A stretch of 64,000 nt of DNA from Azoarcus_F sp036734105 (GTDB lineage: Bacteria > Pseudomonadota > Gammaproteobacteria > Burkholderiales > Rhodocyclaceae), in assembly GCA_036734105.1 (NCBI GenBank), contig DAIMZH010000001.1, forward strand, positions 1-64,000, read 5' to 3'. Numbering within the stretch: the first letter of the stretch is position 1; the number at the start of each line of letters is the position of its first letter. Shown here piece after piece: positions 17,507-26,880 of the stretch. The notes below the pieces were generated by a model. It was given only the letters and a program-made list of their open reading frames with translations, was not told where the DNA came from and made no database searches. The position numbers and the translations under genes are program-made.

Positions 17507-19135
17507 TTACTGACCGAGCTTACGTGCCAGCGCGGCTCGCACATAGGCGGTGAACAAGGGATGACCCTTGCGCGGATTGGAAGTGAACTCCGGGTGGAAC
17601 TGACAACCGACAAACCAAGGGTGGTCGGGGTTTTCTACCACCTCGCATAAGCCGGTGCCCTCTGCCTTGCCGGACACCCGCAAGCCTTTTTCTTCCAGCC
17701 CGGGTAACAACCTGTTATTGACCTCGTAACGGTGTCTGTGACGTTCGATGATATCGTCAGCACCGTAGATTTCGCGGGCAAGCGAACCTTCGGCCAGCAG
17801 GCAGTGCTGCCCGCCCAGGCGCATGGTGCCTCCAAGATCGGAGTCAGCCGAGCGCTTTTCGGTGCGACCACTGCGGTCCTGCCATTCGGTGATCAGACCA
17901 ATCACCGGGTGAGGCGTTGCCGGGTCGAATTCGGTTGAGTGCGCACCTGCCAGACCGGCGACATTGCGGGCGAACTCAACCACAGCAAGCTGCATGCCTA
18001 GGCAGATGCCGAGATAAGGCACCTTGTTTTCGCGCGCATAGCGAATGGCCGCGATCTTGCCCTCGGTGCCGCGCTTGCCAAAGCCACCGGGCACCAGAAT
18101 TGCGTCGACTTTTTCCAGTACCTTGCAGCCGTCACGCTCGATATCCTCGGAGTCGATGTAGTGGATATTAACCTTGGATTCGGTGTGCATGCCCGCGTGA
18201 TTCAGGGCTTCGATGAGCGATTTGTAGGACTCGGTCAGATCGACATACTTGCCGACGAAGGCGACATCGACGGAACTCTTGGGGTTTTCCAGCGCATGGA
18301 TCAGGCGCTCCCAAACGCTGAGGTCGGCAGCCCTGGCCAGAATGCCAAGCTTGTGACAGACGATTTCGTCCAGCATCTGGTTGTGCAGCATGCCGGGAAT
18401 CTTGTAGATGGAGTTGGCGTCAAGGCATTCGATCACGGCCTCGTGCATGACGTTGCAGAACAGCGCAATCTTGCGACGCTCATCAGCCGGAATCGGACGG
18501 TCAGCGCGGCACAACAGGATATCCGGCTGGATACCGATCTCGCGCAACTCCTTGACCGAGTGCTGGGTTGGCTTGGTCTTGAGCTCGCCAGCGGTCGGGA
18601 TGTAGGGCAGCAGCGTGAGATGAATGAAGCAGGTGCGATTGCGCCCTTCCTCGAAACCCATCTGGCGGATTGCCTCAAGAAACGGCAGCGACTCGATATC
18701 GCCCACCGTGCCACCCACTTCGATGATGGCCACATCGGCACCCTCGGCACCGCGCTTGACATACTGCTTGATCTCATCGGTGATATGGGGGATGACCTGA
18801 ACGGTTTTGCCAAGATATTCGCCGCGACGCTCCTTCTTGATCACCGACTCATAAATCTGCCCGGTGGTGAAGTTGTTGCGCTTGCTCATGCGCGCGCTGG
18901 TAAAACGCTCGTAGTGCCCAAGGTCAAGGTCGGTTTCGGCACCATCTTCGGTAACGAACACCTCACCATGCTGAAACGGGCTCATGGTGCCCGGATCAAC
19001 GTTGATGTAAGGGTCAAGCTTGAGATGTGTCACGCGGATGCCGCGCGACTCGAGAATGGCGCCAAGAGAGGCCGCCGCGATGCCCTTGCCCAGGGAAGAG
19101 ACGACACCGCCAGTAACGAAGACGTATTTGGTCAT
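17507..19135 (-). CDS. pyrG: CTP synthase
   Basis: A 542-residue enzyme that aminates UTP to CTP using glutamine. The synthetase domain begins MTKYVFVTGGVVSSLGKG. The glutamine amidotransferase domain has the nucleophile Cys in GICLGMQ and the His-Glu pair in FHPEFTSNP. The open frame runs 52 codons upstream, but the family start is clear. First gene of the pyrG-kdsA-eno-ftsB series on the minus strand. The long plus-strand open frame across it is a shadow. Confidence 0.97.
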   Translation of the reverse strand: MTKYVFVTGGVVSSLGKGIAAASLGAILESRGIRVTHLKLDPYINVDPGTMSPFQHGEVFVTEDGAETDLDLGHYERFTSARMSKRNNFTTGQIYESVIKKERRGEYLGKTVQVIPHITDEIKQYVKRGAEGADVAIIEVGGTVGDIESLPFLEAIRQMGFEEGRNRTCFIHLTLLPYIPTAGELKTKPTQHSVKELREIGIQPDILLCRADRPIPADERRKIALFCNVMHEAVIECLDANSIYKIPGMLHNQMLDEIVCHKLGILARAADLSVWERLIHALENPKSSVDVAFVGKYVDLTESYKSLIEALNHAGMHTESKVNIHYIDSEDIERDGCKVLEKVDAILVPGGFGKRGTEGKIAAIRYARENKVPYLGICLGMQLAVVEFARNVAGLAGAHSTEFDPATPHPVIGLITEWQDRSGRTEKRSADSDLGGTMRLGGQHCLLAEGSLAREIYGADDIIERHRHRYEVNNRLLPGLEEKGLRVSGKAEGTGLCEVVENPDHPWFVGCQFHPEFTSNPRKGHPLFTAYVRAALARKLGQ

Positions 19136-19272
19136 GGAAAAAGCTGATGCGGGAAAGCACGATGATAACCGATCCAGCCCCTCAACCGGAAGCGTCTGCA
19201 AGGCAGATGATCCCGTATCACTGGCTCCATGCAGTCGGCAGCACTCACTTAGTGCACCACCCTGCCCCAGGC

Positions 19273-20193
19273 TCAAGGGCCGGGAGTCCAAGCGGAAACC
19301 GCTCTCTTCAGCGAAACACTGTCTGACTGAGTCCCTGCCAGCTCATCAGCACCACGCAACATGCAATTCTCATCATCTGGCGTTTCGCAGATCAACAGAA
19401 AACGACGCAGCCCGGCAACATAGTCGCTACGGCTGCGCATGAACCCATCGTTGTGTCCGCCCTGGATGGCGAGAAAGTGCCGTCTGGCGATCAGGGCTGC
19501 GAAAACCTGTTCACCATGCGAAAAAGGTACTAGCTCGTCGTCACGACTGTGGACAATCAACACAGGCGACTCAATCAAAGGGGCTCGCGACAGAGTGTTG
19601 TAATCAAAGCGCAGGAGCCAACGCACTGGCAACCACGGCATCAGTTCTGCTGCCAAATCAGGCATGCTGGTGAAGGCCGATTCAAGAATCACTGCCGCTG
19701 GCCGGACATGTGTAGCCAGTTCGGCCGCTACGGCACTGCCCAGGGAGCGCCCGAAAACAATGATGCGATCCGATGCCACGCCTCTATCAACGGTCAGCCA
19801 CTCCCAGGCTGCACGGGCGTCCAGATAAGTGCCCTGTTCATCCGGCCGTCCCTCACTCTGTCCGTATCCACGATAATCCAGAATAAGCACAGAGAGCCCG
19901 AGCTCGTGGAAAATCCTGATCGAGTCCATGCGATGCGAAATATTGCCCGCGTTGCCATGCAGAAAAAGCAGCACACCTCGCTCGTTTTCGGCAGGTATCA
20001 TCCAAGCATGCAGGCGAACACCATCGCGAGTCTGCAGCCAGACGTCTTTATATACCATGCCATGGGCGGCTGGGTCCGTCGCGAGTGCGCGCGCTGGCAG
20101 GTAAAGTTGACGTGACTGGGTGAGCGCCATCAAGGCCACCAACCCAAGGTAACACGCCATGCCAAAAGCCAGCACTGTCAGAATCGATCGCAT
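19273..20193 (-). CDS. Alpha/beta hydrolase with N-terminal membrane anchor (BEM46/YfhR-like)
   Basis: A 306-residue protein. A single hydrophobic N-terminal segment (ILTVLAFGMACYLGLVALMAL) is followed by a hydrolase domain of the BEM46-like group: oxyanion loop LFLHGNAGNISHR, LDYRGYGQSEG, nucleophile elbow FGRSLGSAVA, acid in HSRDDELVP and His in GGHNDGF. The active domain probably faces the periplasm. Substrate unknown. AGGAGAGAGG precedes the ATG at 20193. Divergently placed from dinB, with 69 bases between them. Confidence 0.87.
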   Translation of the reverse strand: MRSILTVLAFGMACYLGLVALMALTQSRQLYLPARALATDPAAHGMVYKDVWLQTRDGVRLHAWMIPAENERGVLLFLHGNAGNISHRMDSIRIFHELGLSVLILDYRGYGQSEGRPDEQGTYLDARAAWEWLTVDRGVASDRIIVFGRSLGSAVAAELATHVRPAAVILESAFTSMPDLAAELMPWLPVRWLLRFDYNTLSRAPLIESPVLIVHSRDDELVPFSHGEQVFAALIARRHFLAIQGGHNDGFMRSRSDYVAGLRRFLLICETPDDENCMLRGADELAGTQSDSVSLKRAVSAWTPGP

Positions 20194-20262
20194 GAATCCT
20201 CTCTCCTGTTGCGGAATTATCCGGTATTTGCAGGTTTTCCGAGAAAAAACACAACTGCACCG

Positions 20263-21417
20263 ATGACCACTATCCGCCGCATTGCTCACCTCGACATGGA
20301 CGCTTTCTACGCATCTGTCGAATTGCTACGTTACCCGCAACTGCGCGGCTTTGCGGTGGTGGTGGGCGGACGCAAGCTCGCCGCCCCATCTGCGGCTGCG
20401 AGCCCGACCGAATTTGCAAAACTCCGCGATTATGCTGGACGTGGCGTGGTCACCACCGCCACCTACGAAGCCAGGCGGCTAGGAGTGCACTCGGGCATGG
20501 GTATCATGAAGGCTGCGCAACTGGCACCGCATGCAATTTTGTTGCCGGCCAACTTTGACGCCTACAGACACTTCTCGCGCCTGTTCAAACAAGCGGTGTC
20601 CGAAATCGCCCCGAGCATTGAAGACCGGGGTATTGACGAAATCTATATTGACCTGACCGAGATAGCCGGCCAGACCGAGGAAATTGGGCGACGCATCAAG
20701 CTGGCGGTGCATCAAGCGACCGGCCTGAGCTGCTCCATCGGCATCTCGCCAAACAAGTTGCTTTCAAAAATCTGTTCCGATCTCGACAAACCGGACGGTC
20801 TGACCATCCTTTCATTGGAAGAGGTGCCTGCGCGAATCTGGCCGCTGTCGGTGAAGCGTATCAACGGCATCGGCCCCAAGGCGGCAGACAAACTCGCCGG
20901 GCTGGGTATAAACACCATTGCAGACCTGGCGGCAGCCGATCCAAGTCTTCTGCAGACACACTTTGGCTCCAGCTATGCCGCCTGGCTACACGCTTCAGCG
21001 CATGGGCTGGACGATCGACCGGTTGTCACTCATTCGGACCCCAAGTCTGTGAGTCGCGAAACCACGTTCGAGCGTGACCTTCACCCAAAATCCGACCGCG
21101 AAGAACTCGGGCGTATTTTTACCGACCTGTGCGTTCGCGTGGCCGACGATCTGGCGCGAAAAGGCGTTATGGGCAAGACCGTAGGCATCAAGTTGCGATT
21201 TGAAGATTTCCGCACCTTGACACGCGACACCACGCTTGCGACACCGATGGCTGACGCACTGACAATCCGTCGCGCGGCAGGAGAATGCCTCAAGCGAGTT
21301 TCGCTCACGAGCAAAATCCGCTTGCTGGGTGTTCGCATCGGCAGCCTTTGCCCACGCGCCGAGGCAAACTCCAAGCTGGCGAGCGCGGTTCAGGGCGAAC
21401 TGGACTTCAGCGAATGA
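20263..21417 (+). CDS. dinB: DNA polymerase IV
   Basis: A 384-residue Y-family translesion polymerase. The catalytic acidic residues are in HLDMDAFYASVEL and GIDEIYIDLT. YEARRLGVHSGM is the conserved finger segment and INGIGPKAADKLAGLGI the helix-hairpin-helix. The last residues, QGELDF, fit the Q-x-x-L-x-F sliding-clamp binding motif. No LexA box could be confirmed in the short divergent region. The 3' end overlaps the convergent isochorismatase-like gene by 11 bases. Confidence 0.93.
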   Translation: MTTIRRIAHLDMDAFYASVELLRYPQLRGFAVVVGGRKLAAPSAAASPTEFAKLRDYAGRGVVTTATYEARRLGVHSGMGIMKAAQLAPHAILLPANFDAYRHFSRLFKQAVSEIAPSIEDRGIDEIYIDLTEIAGQTEEIGRRIKLAVHQATGLSCSIGISPNKLLSKICSDLDKPDGLTILSLEEVPARIWPLSVKRINGIGPKAADKLAGLGINTIADLAAADPSLLQTHFGSSYAAWLHASAHGLDDRPVVTHSDPKSVSRETTFERDLHPKSDREELGRIFTDLCVRVADDLARKGVMGKTVGIKLRFEDFRTLTRDTTLATPMADALTIRRAAGECLKRVSLTSKIRLLGVRIGSLCPRAEANSKLASAVQGELDFSE

Positions 21418-21949
21418 AGTCGCGCATCACGGCGCTGAACAATTCGGTGCCACCCCGCTGCAGCCATTCAAAAGCCACCATTTCGCGCGAGACGATCTCG
21501 ATCCCATGCGTACGCATGCGCGCATAGGCCAGTTCGCGATCGGCTGGGTCACGAGAGCCGCAGGCATCGCCGACCACAAACACCTCCTTGCCAGCCCATC
21601 GCAATCCAAGTGCGGTCTGCTGCACACACACATGCGCCTCGGTGCCGCAGATAATGACCTGACGACGCTCGTCTATTGCCGTGTTCTTCAGGCAGCCGTC
21701 CGCCTCAGCCGAAAAGCACTCTTTGCTCACGTATTGGGCATGCGAGGTAGCTGCACGCAAAGACTCAAGCGTACCGCCAATTTTTTGCGGCCAGTGCTCG
21801 GTGACCACGGTTGGCACGCCGCAGCGCTCTGCCACCCCGGCTAGCCAGATGCAGTTCTCGGCCACTTTCTGGCCTTGGTGAATGGCTGGCGCCAGTCGAG
21901 CCTGGATATCGATCAGCAGAAGCACGGATTTTTCGCGATTCATCAACAT
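21407..21949 (-). CDS. Isochorismatase-like cysteine hydrolase
   Basis: A 180-residue protein of the isochorismatase/nicotinamidase fold. The catalytic Asp is in LLLIDIQARL, the Lys region in TEHWPQKIG and the Cys in GTEAHVCVQQTA. This C-V-Q-Q-T form resembles the YcaC/YecD-like hydrolases of unknown substrate. AGGAG lies ahead of the ATG at 21949. It starts 11 bases after the end of aacS on the same strand and may be cotranscribed with it. Confidence 0.87.
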   Translation of the reverse strand: MLMNREKSVLLLIDIQARLAPAIHQGQKVAENCIWLAGVAERCGVPTVVTEHWPQKIGGTLESLRAATSHAQYVSKECFSAEADGCLKNTAIDERRQVIICGTEAHVCVQQTALGLRWAGKEVFVVGDACGSRDPADRELAYARMRTHGIEIVSREMVAFEWLQRGGTELFSAVMRDFIR

Positions 21950-21960
21950 GGGTTTCTCCT

Positions 21961-23925
21961 TTACGCACTCAGCTCGGCGCGATGACGGAAGTGTTCAAGC
22001 GCTTCCGGGTTGGCCAATGCTTCGACGTTCTTGACCGCCTGCCCGTGCACCACATTGCGCACCGCCAGTTCGACGATCTTGCCGCTCTTGGTGCGCGGAA
22101 TGTCGACAACCTGCAAGACCTTGGCCGGCACATGACGCGGGGTGGTGTTGTCGCGGATTGTCTGCTTGATACGTTTGACCAAGGCTTCATCCAGTGTCAG
22201 CCCGTCGCGTAGCTTGACGAACAGCACGACACGCACGTCGCCATCCCAGTCCTGACCAATCACGATGGACTCGACGACCTCATCCAGCTTTTCGACCTGA
22301 CGGTAAATCTCGGCGGTACCGATGCGCACACCACCGGGGTTGAGCGTGGCGTCCGAACGGCCGTAGATGATCAGACCACCATTGTGGGTGACCTCGCAAA
22401 AGTCGCCATGACACCATATGTTGTCGAAGCGATCGAAATAGGCAGCGTGGTATTTTGCGCCATCTGCGTCATTCCAGAAGCCTATCGGCATTACCGGGAA
22501 GGGGCGGGTGCACACCAGCTCGCCCTTCTCGCGCTCGACAGGTTTGCCGTCCTCATCAAACACTTCGACTGCCATGCCCAGGCCCTTGCACTGAATCTCG
22601 CCGCGCCACACAGGCAGGGTCGGATTGCCAAGCACGAAGCACGAGATGATGTCAGTGCCGCCGGAAATAGACGAGAGGCACAGGTCGCTCTTGATCTCCC
22701 GGTAAACATAATCGAAGCCCTCCGGCACAAGCGGGCTGCCGGTGCTCATCATGGCCCGCAAGTCGGTGAGCTTGTGCGTCTCGCGTGGCTTGAGGTCAAT
22801 TTTGGCAATGGCATCGATGAACTTGGCAGAGGTGCCAAAGTGCGTCATGTGTTCGGCATCGGCGTAATCAAAAAGGATGCGCCCCTTGCCAATGAACGGC
22901 GAACCGTCAAACAGCAGCAGGCTAGCGCCAGCCGCCAGGCCCGACACCAGCCAGTTCCACATCATCCAGCCGCATGTGGTGAAGTAGAACAGACGATCAC
23001 CCGGCCTGACGTCGCTATGCAGCCTGTGCTCCTTAAGATGCTGAAGCAAAGCCCCACCCGCGCAGTGCACTATGCACTTGGGTACGCCGGTCGTACCGGA
23101 TGAATACATGATGTAGAGCGGATGGTCGAACGGCAGCCGCTCGAAGGCAATCTCGGTTTGGTGTGCATGTGGCTTCACGAAGTCTGACCACATCCGGCCA
23201 TGCGCCACCACTGAAAGATCGTGATGGTGATGCACATAAGGCACGACCACCACGCGACGCAGCGACGGCAGGCGCGAAGTGACTTCGGCGAGCTTTTCCA
23301 TGCAGTCGACAATCTTGCCGTTGTACCAGTATCCATCAACCGCGATCAGCACCGTCGGCTCGGTCTGACCAAAACGGTCGAGCACGCCTTGCACGCCGAA
23401 ATCGGGCGAGGCCGACGTGAAGATGGCACCAATACTGGTCGCCGCTAGCATGGCCACGATGGTTTCAGGCATGTTGGGCATCCAGGCCGCCACCCGGTCG
23501 CCCGGGCCCACGCCCATCTCACGCAAGCCTGCCGCAAAACGCGCCACCTCGCGATATAGCTCCCCATGGCTCAGGCGATTTCTGACCTTGTCCTCGCCCC
23601 AGAAGACCAGCGCGTCCCGGTCATCGCGGCTGCGCAGCAGGTTTTCGGCAAAGTTCAGCCGCGCTTCGGGAAACCAGCGTGCGCCGGGCATGCGGCCGCC
23701 ATCAAGCAACACGGTCTCGCCGCGCTCTCCGATCACGCCACCGTCTTCCCACACCGACACCCAGAATTCTTCTGGTGATGACACCGACCACTGGTGCAGG
23801 CTGCGGTAATCTGCAAGTTCGCACCCCCAGCGCGCACTCGCCTGCGCCGCAAAAGTGGTGATGTTGGCCGCTGCAATACGCTCGGGAGTGGGCTGCCACA
23901 AAGGGGCATCCGCTTGATGGATCAT
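21961..23925 (-). CDS. Acetoacetyl-CoA synthetase
   Basis: A 654-residue ANL-superfamily ligase, full length for acetoacetate-CoA ligase. Conserved: RWFPEARLNFAENLL, the ATP loop YSSGTTGVPKCIVH, FYFTTCGWMMWNWLVSGL, STGSPLVPEGF, the hinge GRSDATLNPGGVRIG and the C-terminal Lys in RTKSGK. It activates acetoacetate for reuse, for example during polyhydroxybutyrate turnover. AAGGAGGAG is placed for the ATG at 23925, inside the longer open frame, so the more upstream ATG (23946) is not used. Upstream lies a thioesterase gene on the same strand. Confidence 0.93.
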   Translation of the reverse strand: MIHQADAPLWQPTPERIAAANITTFAAQASARWGCELADYRSLHQWSVSSPEEFWVSVWEDGGVIGERGETVLLDGGRMPGARWFPEARLNFAENLLRSRDDRDALVFWGEDKVRNRLSHGELYREVARFAAGLREMGVGPGDRVAAWMPNMPETIVAMLAATSIGAIFTSASPDFGVQGVLDRFGQTEPTVLIAVDGYWYNGKIVDCMEKLAEVTSRLPSLRRVVVVPYVHHHHDLSVVAHGRMWSDFVKPHAHQTEIAFERLPFDHPLYIMYSSGTTGVPKCIVHCAGGALLQHLKEHRLHSDVRPGDRLFYFTTCGWMMWNWLVSGLAAGASLLLFDGSPFIGKGRILFDYADAEHMTHFGTSAKFIDAIAKIDLKPRETHKLTDLRAMMSTGSPLVPEGFDYVYREIKSDLCLSSISGGTDIISCFVLGNPTLPVWRGEIQCKGLGMAVEVFDEDGKPVEREKGELVCTRPFPVMPIGFWNDADGAKYHAAYFDRFDNIWCHGDFCEVTHNGGLIIYGRSDATLNPGGVRIGTAEIYRQVEKLDEVVESIVIGQDWDGDVRVVLFVKLRDGLTLDEALVKRIKQTIRDNTTPRHVPAKVLQVVDIPRTKSGKIVELAVRNVVHGQAVKNVEALANPEALEHFRHRAELSA

Positions 23926-24015
23926 GATGTTCTCCTCCTTGATCATTGATGGACATCTCGAAAAAACCTCAAACCTGCCGGGCTTTTCGGGGCGTCCTGA
24001 CTTATTTTTTGAATT

Positions 24016-24429
24016 TCAGTCAAACAGTTTTCGCAACTCTTCGGGCAAAGGCACCGATTTGCCGGTGCTCATGTGCATCCATACCACCTTGGCGTAGCCG
24101 GTTGCATAAATGCGGTCATCGCCTTCGACATACAGCTCATACCAGGTCATCACACTGCTGCGTCCTGGCTCGCCAGCATAAAGCCTGATCTCGACAGAAG
24201 CAGGATAATTCACCTGACGCAGAAAAGTGCATTCGGCATTGATGATGACCGCGCCGCTCTCTTGGTCCGGCCGCACGGCAAAACCCATCTCCTCTATCCA
24301 CTCCACCCGGGTTTGCTCAAAAAAACGGAAATATACGGTGTTATTGAGATGACCATAGGCATCCATGTCGCCCCACCGCATTGGGATTTGGCTGGTATGC
24401 AACAGCTTGCGCGTTTCGATAGTGCTCAT
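24016..24429 (-). CDS. Acyl-CoA thioesterase (4HBT hot-dog family)
   Basis: A 137-residue hot-dog protein of the 4-hydroxybenzoyl-CoA thioesterase/YbgC-like type. The active-site pattern RWGDMDAYGHLNNTVYFRF contains the catalytic Asp, and AECTFLRQVNYP follows. It probably hydrolyses short or branched acyl-CoAs. It is divergent from the ETF-ubiquinone oxidoreductase gene, and a palindrome between them (24472-24491) could control both. Confidence 0.9.
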   Translation of the reverse strand: MSTIETRKLLHTSQIPMRWGDMDAYGHLNNTVYFRFFEQTRVEWIEEMGFAVRPDQESGAVIINAECTFLRQVNYPASVEIRLYAGEPGRSSVMTWYELYVEGDDRIYATGYAKVVWMHMSTGKSVPLPEELRKLFD

Positions 24430-24471
24430 TTTGGTGCAGTCTCCCGTTGAAAAATCTGCCGCCGACAATGT

Positions 24472-24491
24472 AACATACGGCTCCGTATGTT
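24472..24491. promoter_or_regulatory. Palindromic operator-like site between thioesterase and ETF-QO
   Basis: AACATACGG-CT-CCGTATGTT is a perfect 9+2+9 inverted repeat in a 155-base divergent intergenic region. Its length and symmetry suit a TetR-family repressor, the usual type controlling fatty-acid and acyl-CoA genes in proteobacteria. No regulator gene is adjacent. Confidence 0.6.
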
Positions 24492-24584
24492 GTATCGTCA
24501 GTTTTTTAACAAGACGATCATTGATCAATCCCTACCTCTGGCGCATGCTTTGACATGTTGACCAGACTTTGCAGGAGACACGCG

Positions 24585-26222
24585 ATGGAACGCGAATCGA
24601 TGGAGTTTGACGTATTGATCGTCGGAGGAGGCCCGGCCGGACTGGCTGCGGCGATCCGCTTCAAGCAGCTCGCCGACGAGAAAGGTGCAGACCTGTCGAT
24701 CTGCCTGATTGAAAAAGGTGCCGAGATCGGCGCACACTCTTTATCAGGCGCGGTCCTTGATCCGCGTTCGCTGACAGAGTTGTTTCCGGATTGGCAGGAT
24801 ATGGGCGCTCCGGTCAACACCAAGGTGTCGCAAGACAGATTCATGTTCCTGTCCGAGAGCGGCTCCCGCTCAGTACCCAACGCTTTTTTGCCGGACTGCT
24901 TCCAGAACCACGGCAACTACATCATCCGGCTCGGGCATCTCACCAAATGGCTGGGTGAGCAGGCCGAAGCCATGGGCATCGAGGTCTACCCGGGCTTTGC
25001 TGCCGCAGAGGTTCTGTATGACGAGGTCGGCGCGGTAAAGGGTATAGCTACTGGCGACATGGGTCTGAACCGGGATGGGACACCAGGACCGCAGCACCAG
25101 CCGGGCATGGAGTTGCACGCACGCTACACCTTGTTTGCCGAAGGCTGCCGTGGTCACCTTGGCAAGATGCTCGAGGAGCGCTTCAAGCTGCGCGAGGGCG
25201 CTGACCCGCAGACCTACGGCATCGGCATCAAGGAGTTGTGGGAAATCAAACCCGAGCAGCACACCCCCGGTCTGGTGGTACACACCGCTGGCTGGCCGCT
25301 GGACAACGCCACCTACGGCGGCTCCTTCATGTATCACCTGGACGATAACCTGGTGGCGATCGGGTTTGTCGTGGGGCTCAACTACAGCAACCCTCACCTG
25401 TCGCCGTTCGAGGAGTTTCAGCGCTACAAGACCCACCCGGACATCCGCAAGTTTCTCGAAGGCGGCAAGAGACTGTCATATGGTGCCCGCGCACTCACTG
25501 CGGGTGGCCTGCAGTCCTTGCCCAAAACGGTTTTCCCTGGAGGGGCTCTGATCGGCGATGACGCCGGCTACCTCAACGCCTCGCGTATCAAGGGGATTCA
25601 CGCCGCCATCAAATCTGGCATGCTGGCGGCCGAGGCTGCGTTTGAGGCAGTCCAGGCCGAGCGCGCTCACGACGAGCTGACTGCTTACCCTGACGCCTTC
25701 AAGACCAGTTGGCTGCACGACGAGCTTCACAAGGCACGCAACTTCAAACCGCTGATGAAGAAGGGCTTGTGGATGGGCTCGGTGCTGTTCGGCATGGACC
25801 AGATCCTGTTCCGCGGCAAAGCACCCTGGACCATGCACAACAGCGCCGACCATCTCACGCTGAAGAAGGCCAGCGATTGCCAGCCGATTGCCTATCCCAA
25901 ACCAGACGGGGTGATCTCTTTCGATCGTCTCTCGTCGGTATTCCTGTCCAACACCAACCACGAAGAGGAGCAACCCTGTCATCTGCAACTTCGTGACCCT
26001 TCGGTTGCCATCCGTATCAATCTTGAACAATACGACTCACCTGAGCAGCGTTATTGCCCGGCCGGCGTGTATGAAATCGTGGTCGAAGACAACACGCCAA
26101 GGTTGCAGATAAACGCACAGAACTGCGTACACTGCAAAACCTGCGACATCAAGGACCCGACCCAGAATATCAACTGGGTAGTGCCGCAAGGTGGCGAAGG
26201 GCCAATTTATCAGGGAATGTGA
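24585..26222 (+). CDS. Electron-transfer flavoprotein-ubiquinone oxidoreductase
   Basis: A 545-residue protein that passes electrons from ETF (acyl-CoA dehydrogenases) to quinone. The N-terminal FAD motif is VLIVGGGPAGLAAAI. The middle carries LSGAVLDPRSLTELFPDW and GGLQSLPKTVFPGG, typical of ETF-QO. The C-terminal [4Fe-4S] cluster ligands are in CPAGVYE and NCVHCKTCDIKDP. GCAGGAG lies upstream of the ATG at 24585. It is divergent from the thioesterase, and a terminator follows the stop. Confidence 0.95.
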   Translation: MERESMEFDVLIVGGGPAGLAAAIRFKQLADEKGADLSICLIEKGAEIGAHSLSGAVLDPRSLTELFPDWQDMGAPVNTKVSQDRFMFLSESGSRSVPNAFLPDCFQNHGNYIIRLGHLTKWLGEQAEAMGIEVYPGFAAAEVLYDEVGAVKGIATGDMGLNRDGTPGPQHQPGMELHARYTLFAEGCRGHLGKMLEERFKLREGADPQTYGIGIKELWEIKPEQHTPGLVVHTAGWPLDNATYGGSFMYHLDDNLVAIGFVVGLNYSNPHLSPFEEFQRYKTHPDIRKFLEGGKRLSYGARALTAGGLQSLPKTVFPGGALIGDDAGYLNASRIKGIHAAIKSGMLAAEAAFEAVQAERAHDELTAYPDAFKTSWLHDELHKARNFKPLMKKGLWMGSVLFGMDQILFRGKAPWTMHNSADHLTLKKASDCQPIAYPKPDGVISFDRLSSVFLSNTNHEEEQPCHLQLRDPSVAIRINLEQYDSPEQRYCPAGVYEIVVEDNTPRLQINAQNCVHCKTCDIKDPTQNINWVVPQGGEGPIYQGM

Positions 26223-26260
26223 ATACGCCGTCTCCTGTCATTTGTCGTATCAGAATCATC

Positions 26261-26297
26261 ACGCCGGGATTGCGTCTTCACGCCACCCGGCGTTTTC
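26261..26297 (+). terminator. Rho-independent terminator after ETF-QO
   Basis: ACGCCGGG and CCCGGCGT form a perfect 8-bp stem with a 17-base loop, followed by TTTC. It lies 38 bases past the ETF-QO stop on the plus strand. Confidence 0.6.
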
Positions 26298-26306
26298 GTG
26301 GTCCAC

Positions 26307-26462
26307 CCCAGATTTCACAGCGTCCCGGTGGACGTGCTGACAACCTCGCGCGAAGACCGCGACATTGAAACTGCTTTTAGCCTCGGTGCAAACTCGCACA
26401 TCGTGAAACCGGTCAGTTTCGACAACTTCATGGGGATCGCGCAGCACAGCCCGCTCTACTAA
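26307..26462 (+). pseudogene. Response-regulator receiver domain remnant
   Basis: The reading frame ending at TAA 26460-26462 encodes VLTTSREDRDIETAFSLGAN, followed by SHIVKPVSFDNFMGIAQ. This matches the last third of a CheY-like (Rcp1-type) receiver domain, including the conserved T-T, the G-A-N-S and the K-P that closes the acidic pocket. The first two thirds with the phosphorylated Asp are missing, and the upstream sequence is the ETF-QO terminator. No usable start codon is present. A broken gene left after deletion or rearrangement. Confidence 0.75.
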
Positions 26463-26628
26463 TGTGTCTCAGACTAGCCACCGCGACGAGCCAGACTTCA
26501 ATCCATTATCTGGAAGACGCTGTCGCAAACGCAAACCTCAGGGCATGAGCGCTTGCGCGACAGTCCCGACCCATAACGCTTGGTCACTTTCTCTTGCTGG
26601 TTGCCAAAAACATCGCACCGGTCTCCAG

Positions 26629-26811
26629 TTGTCGCGACATCTGATCACCGTGCCAACAGCCCTGCTGACAATCCTGATCAGTCTGCTAAGCGCATGCTCG
26701 GCCCCGTTAGCCCCGCCTGCGAGCGTCAAACATCCCCGTATCGAGGATCAGTGGCCACGACGACAGCGATGGCATGAACACAAGGTGAACAACATGTTCA
26801 AGCTGCATTAA
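26629..26811 (+). CDS. Possible small lipoprotein
   Basis: A frame of about 60 residues from a TTG at 26629, inside a longer open frame from 26464. It contains a hydrophobic stretch ending in a lipobox-like sequence (ILISLLSAC) and then a short Pro- and Arg-rich tail ending FKLH. No good ribosome binding site and no recognised family. It lies just upstream of the PepSY protein. It could be chance coding in an otherwise gene-free stretch with the decayed response regulator. Confidence 0.3.
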   Translation: MSRHLITVPTALLTILISLLSACSAPLAPPASVKHPRIEDQWPRRQRWHEHKVNNMFKLH

Positions 26812-26880
26812 GGGTGCAAGCAGCATCATGTCTCCACGGTCACGGATCGACCGCTACCCAGACCCGACGGAGAAATCATC

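Noticed and set aside
18161..19147. Long plus-strand open frame (328 codons) opposite pyrG
   Set aside because: It lies fully antisense to the conserved CTP synthase and has no recognisable protein features; a GC-rich shadow frame.
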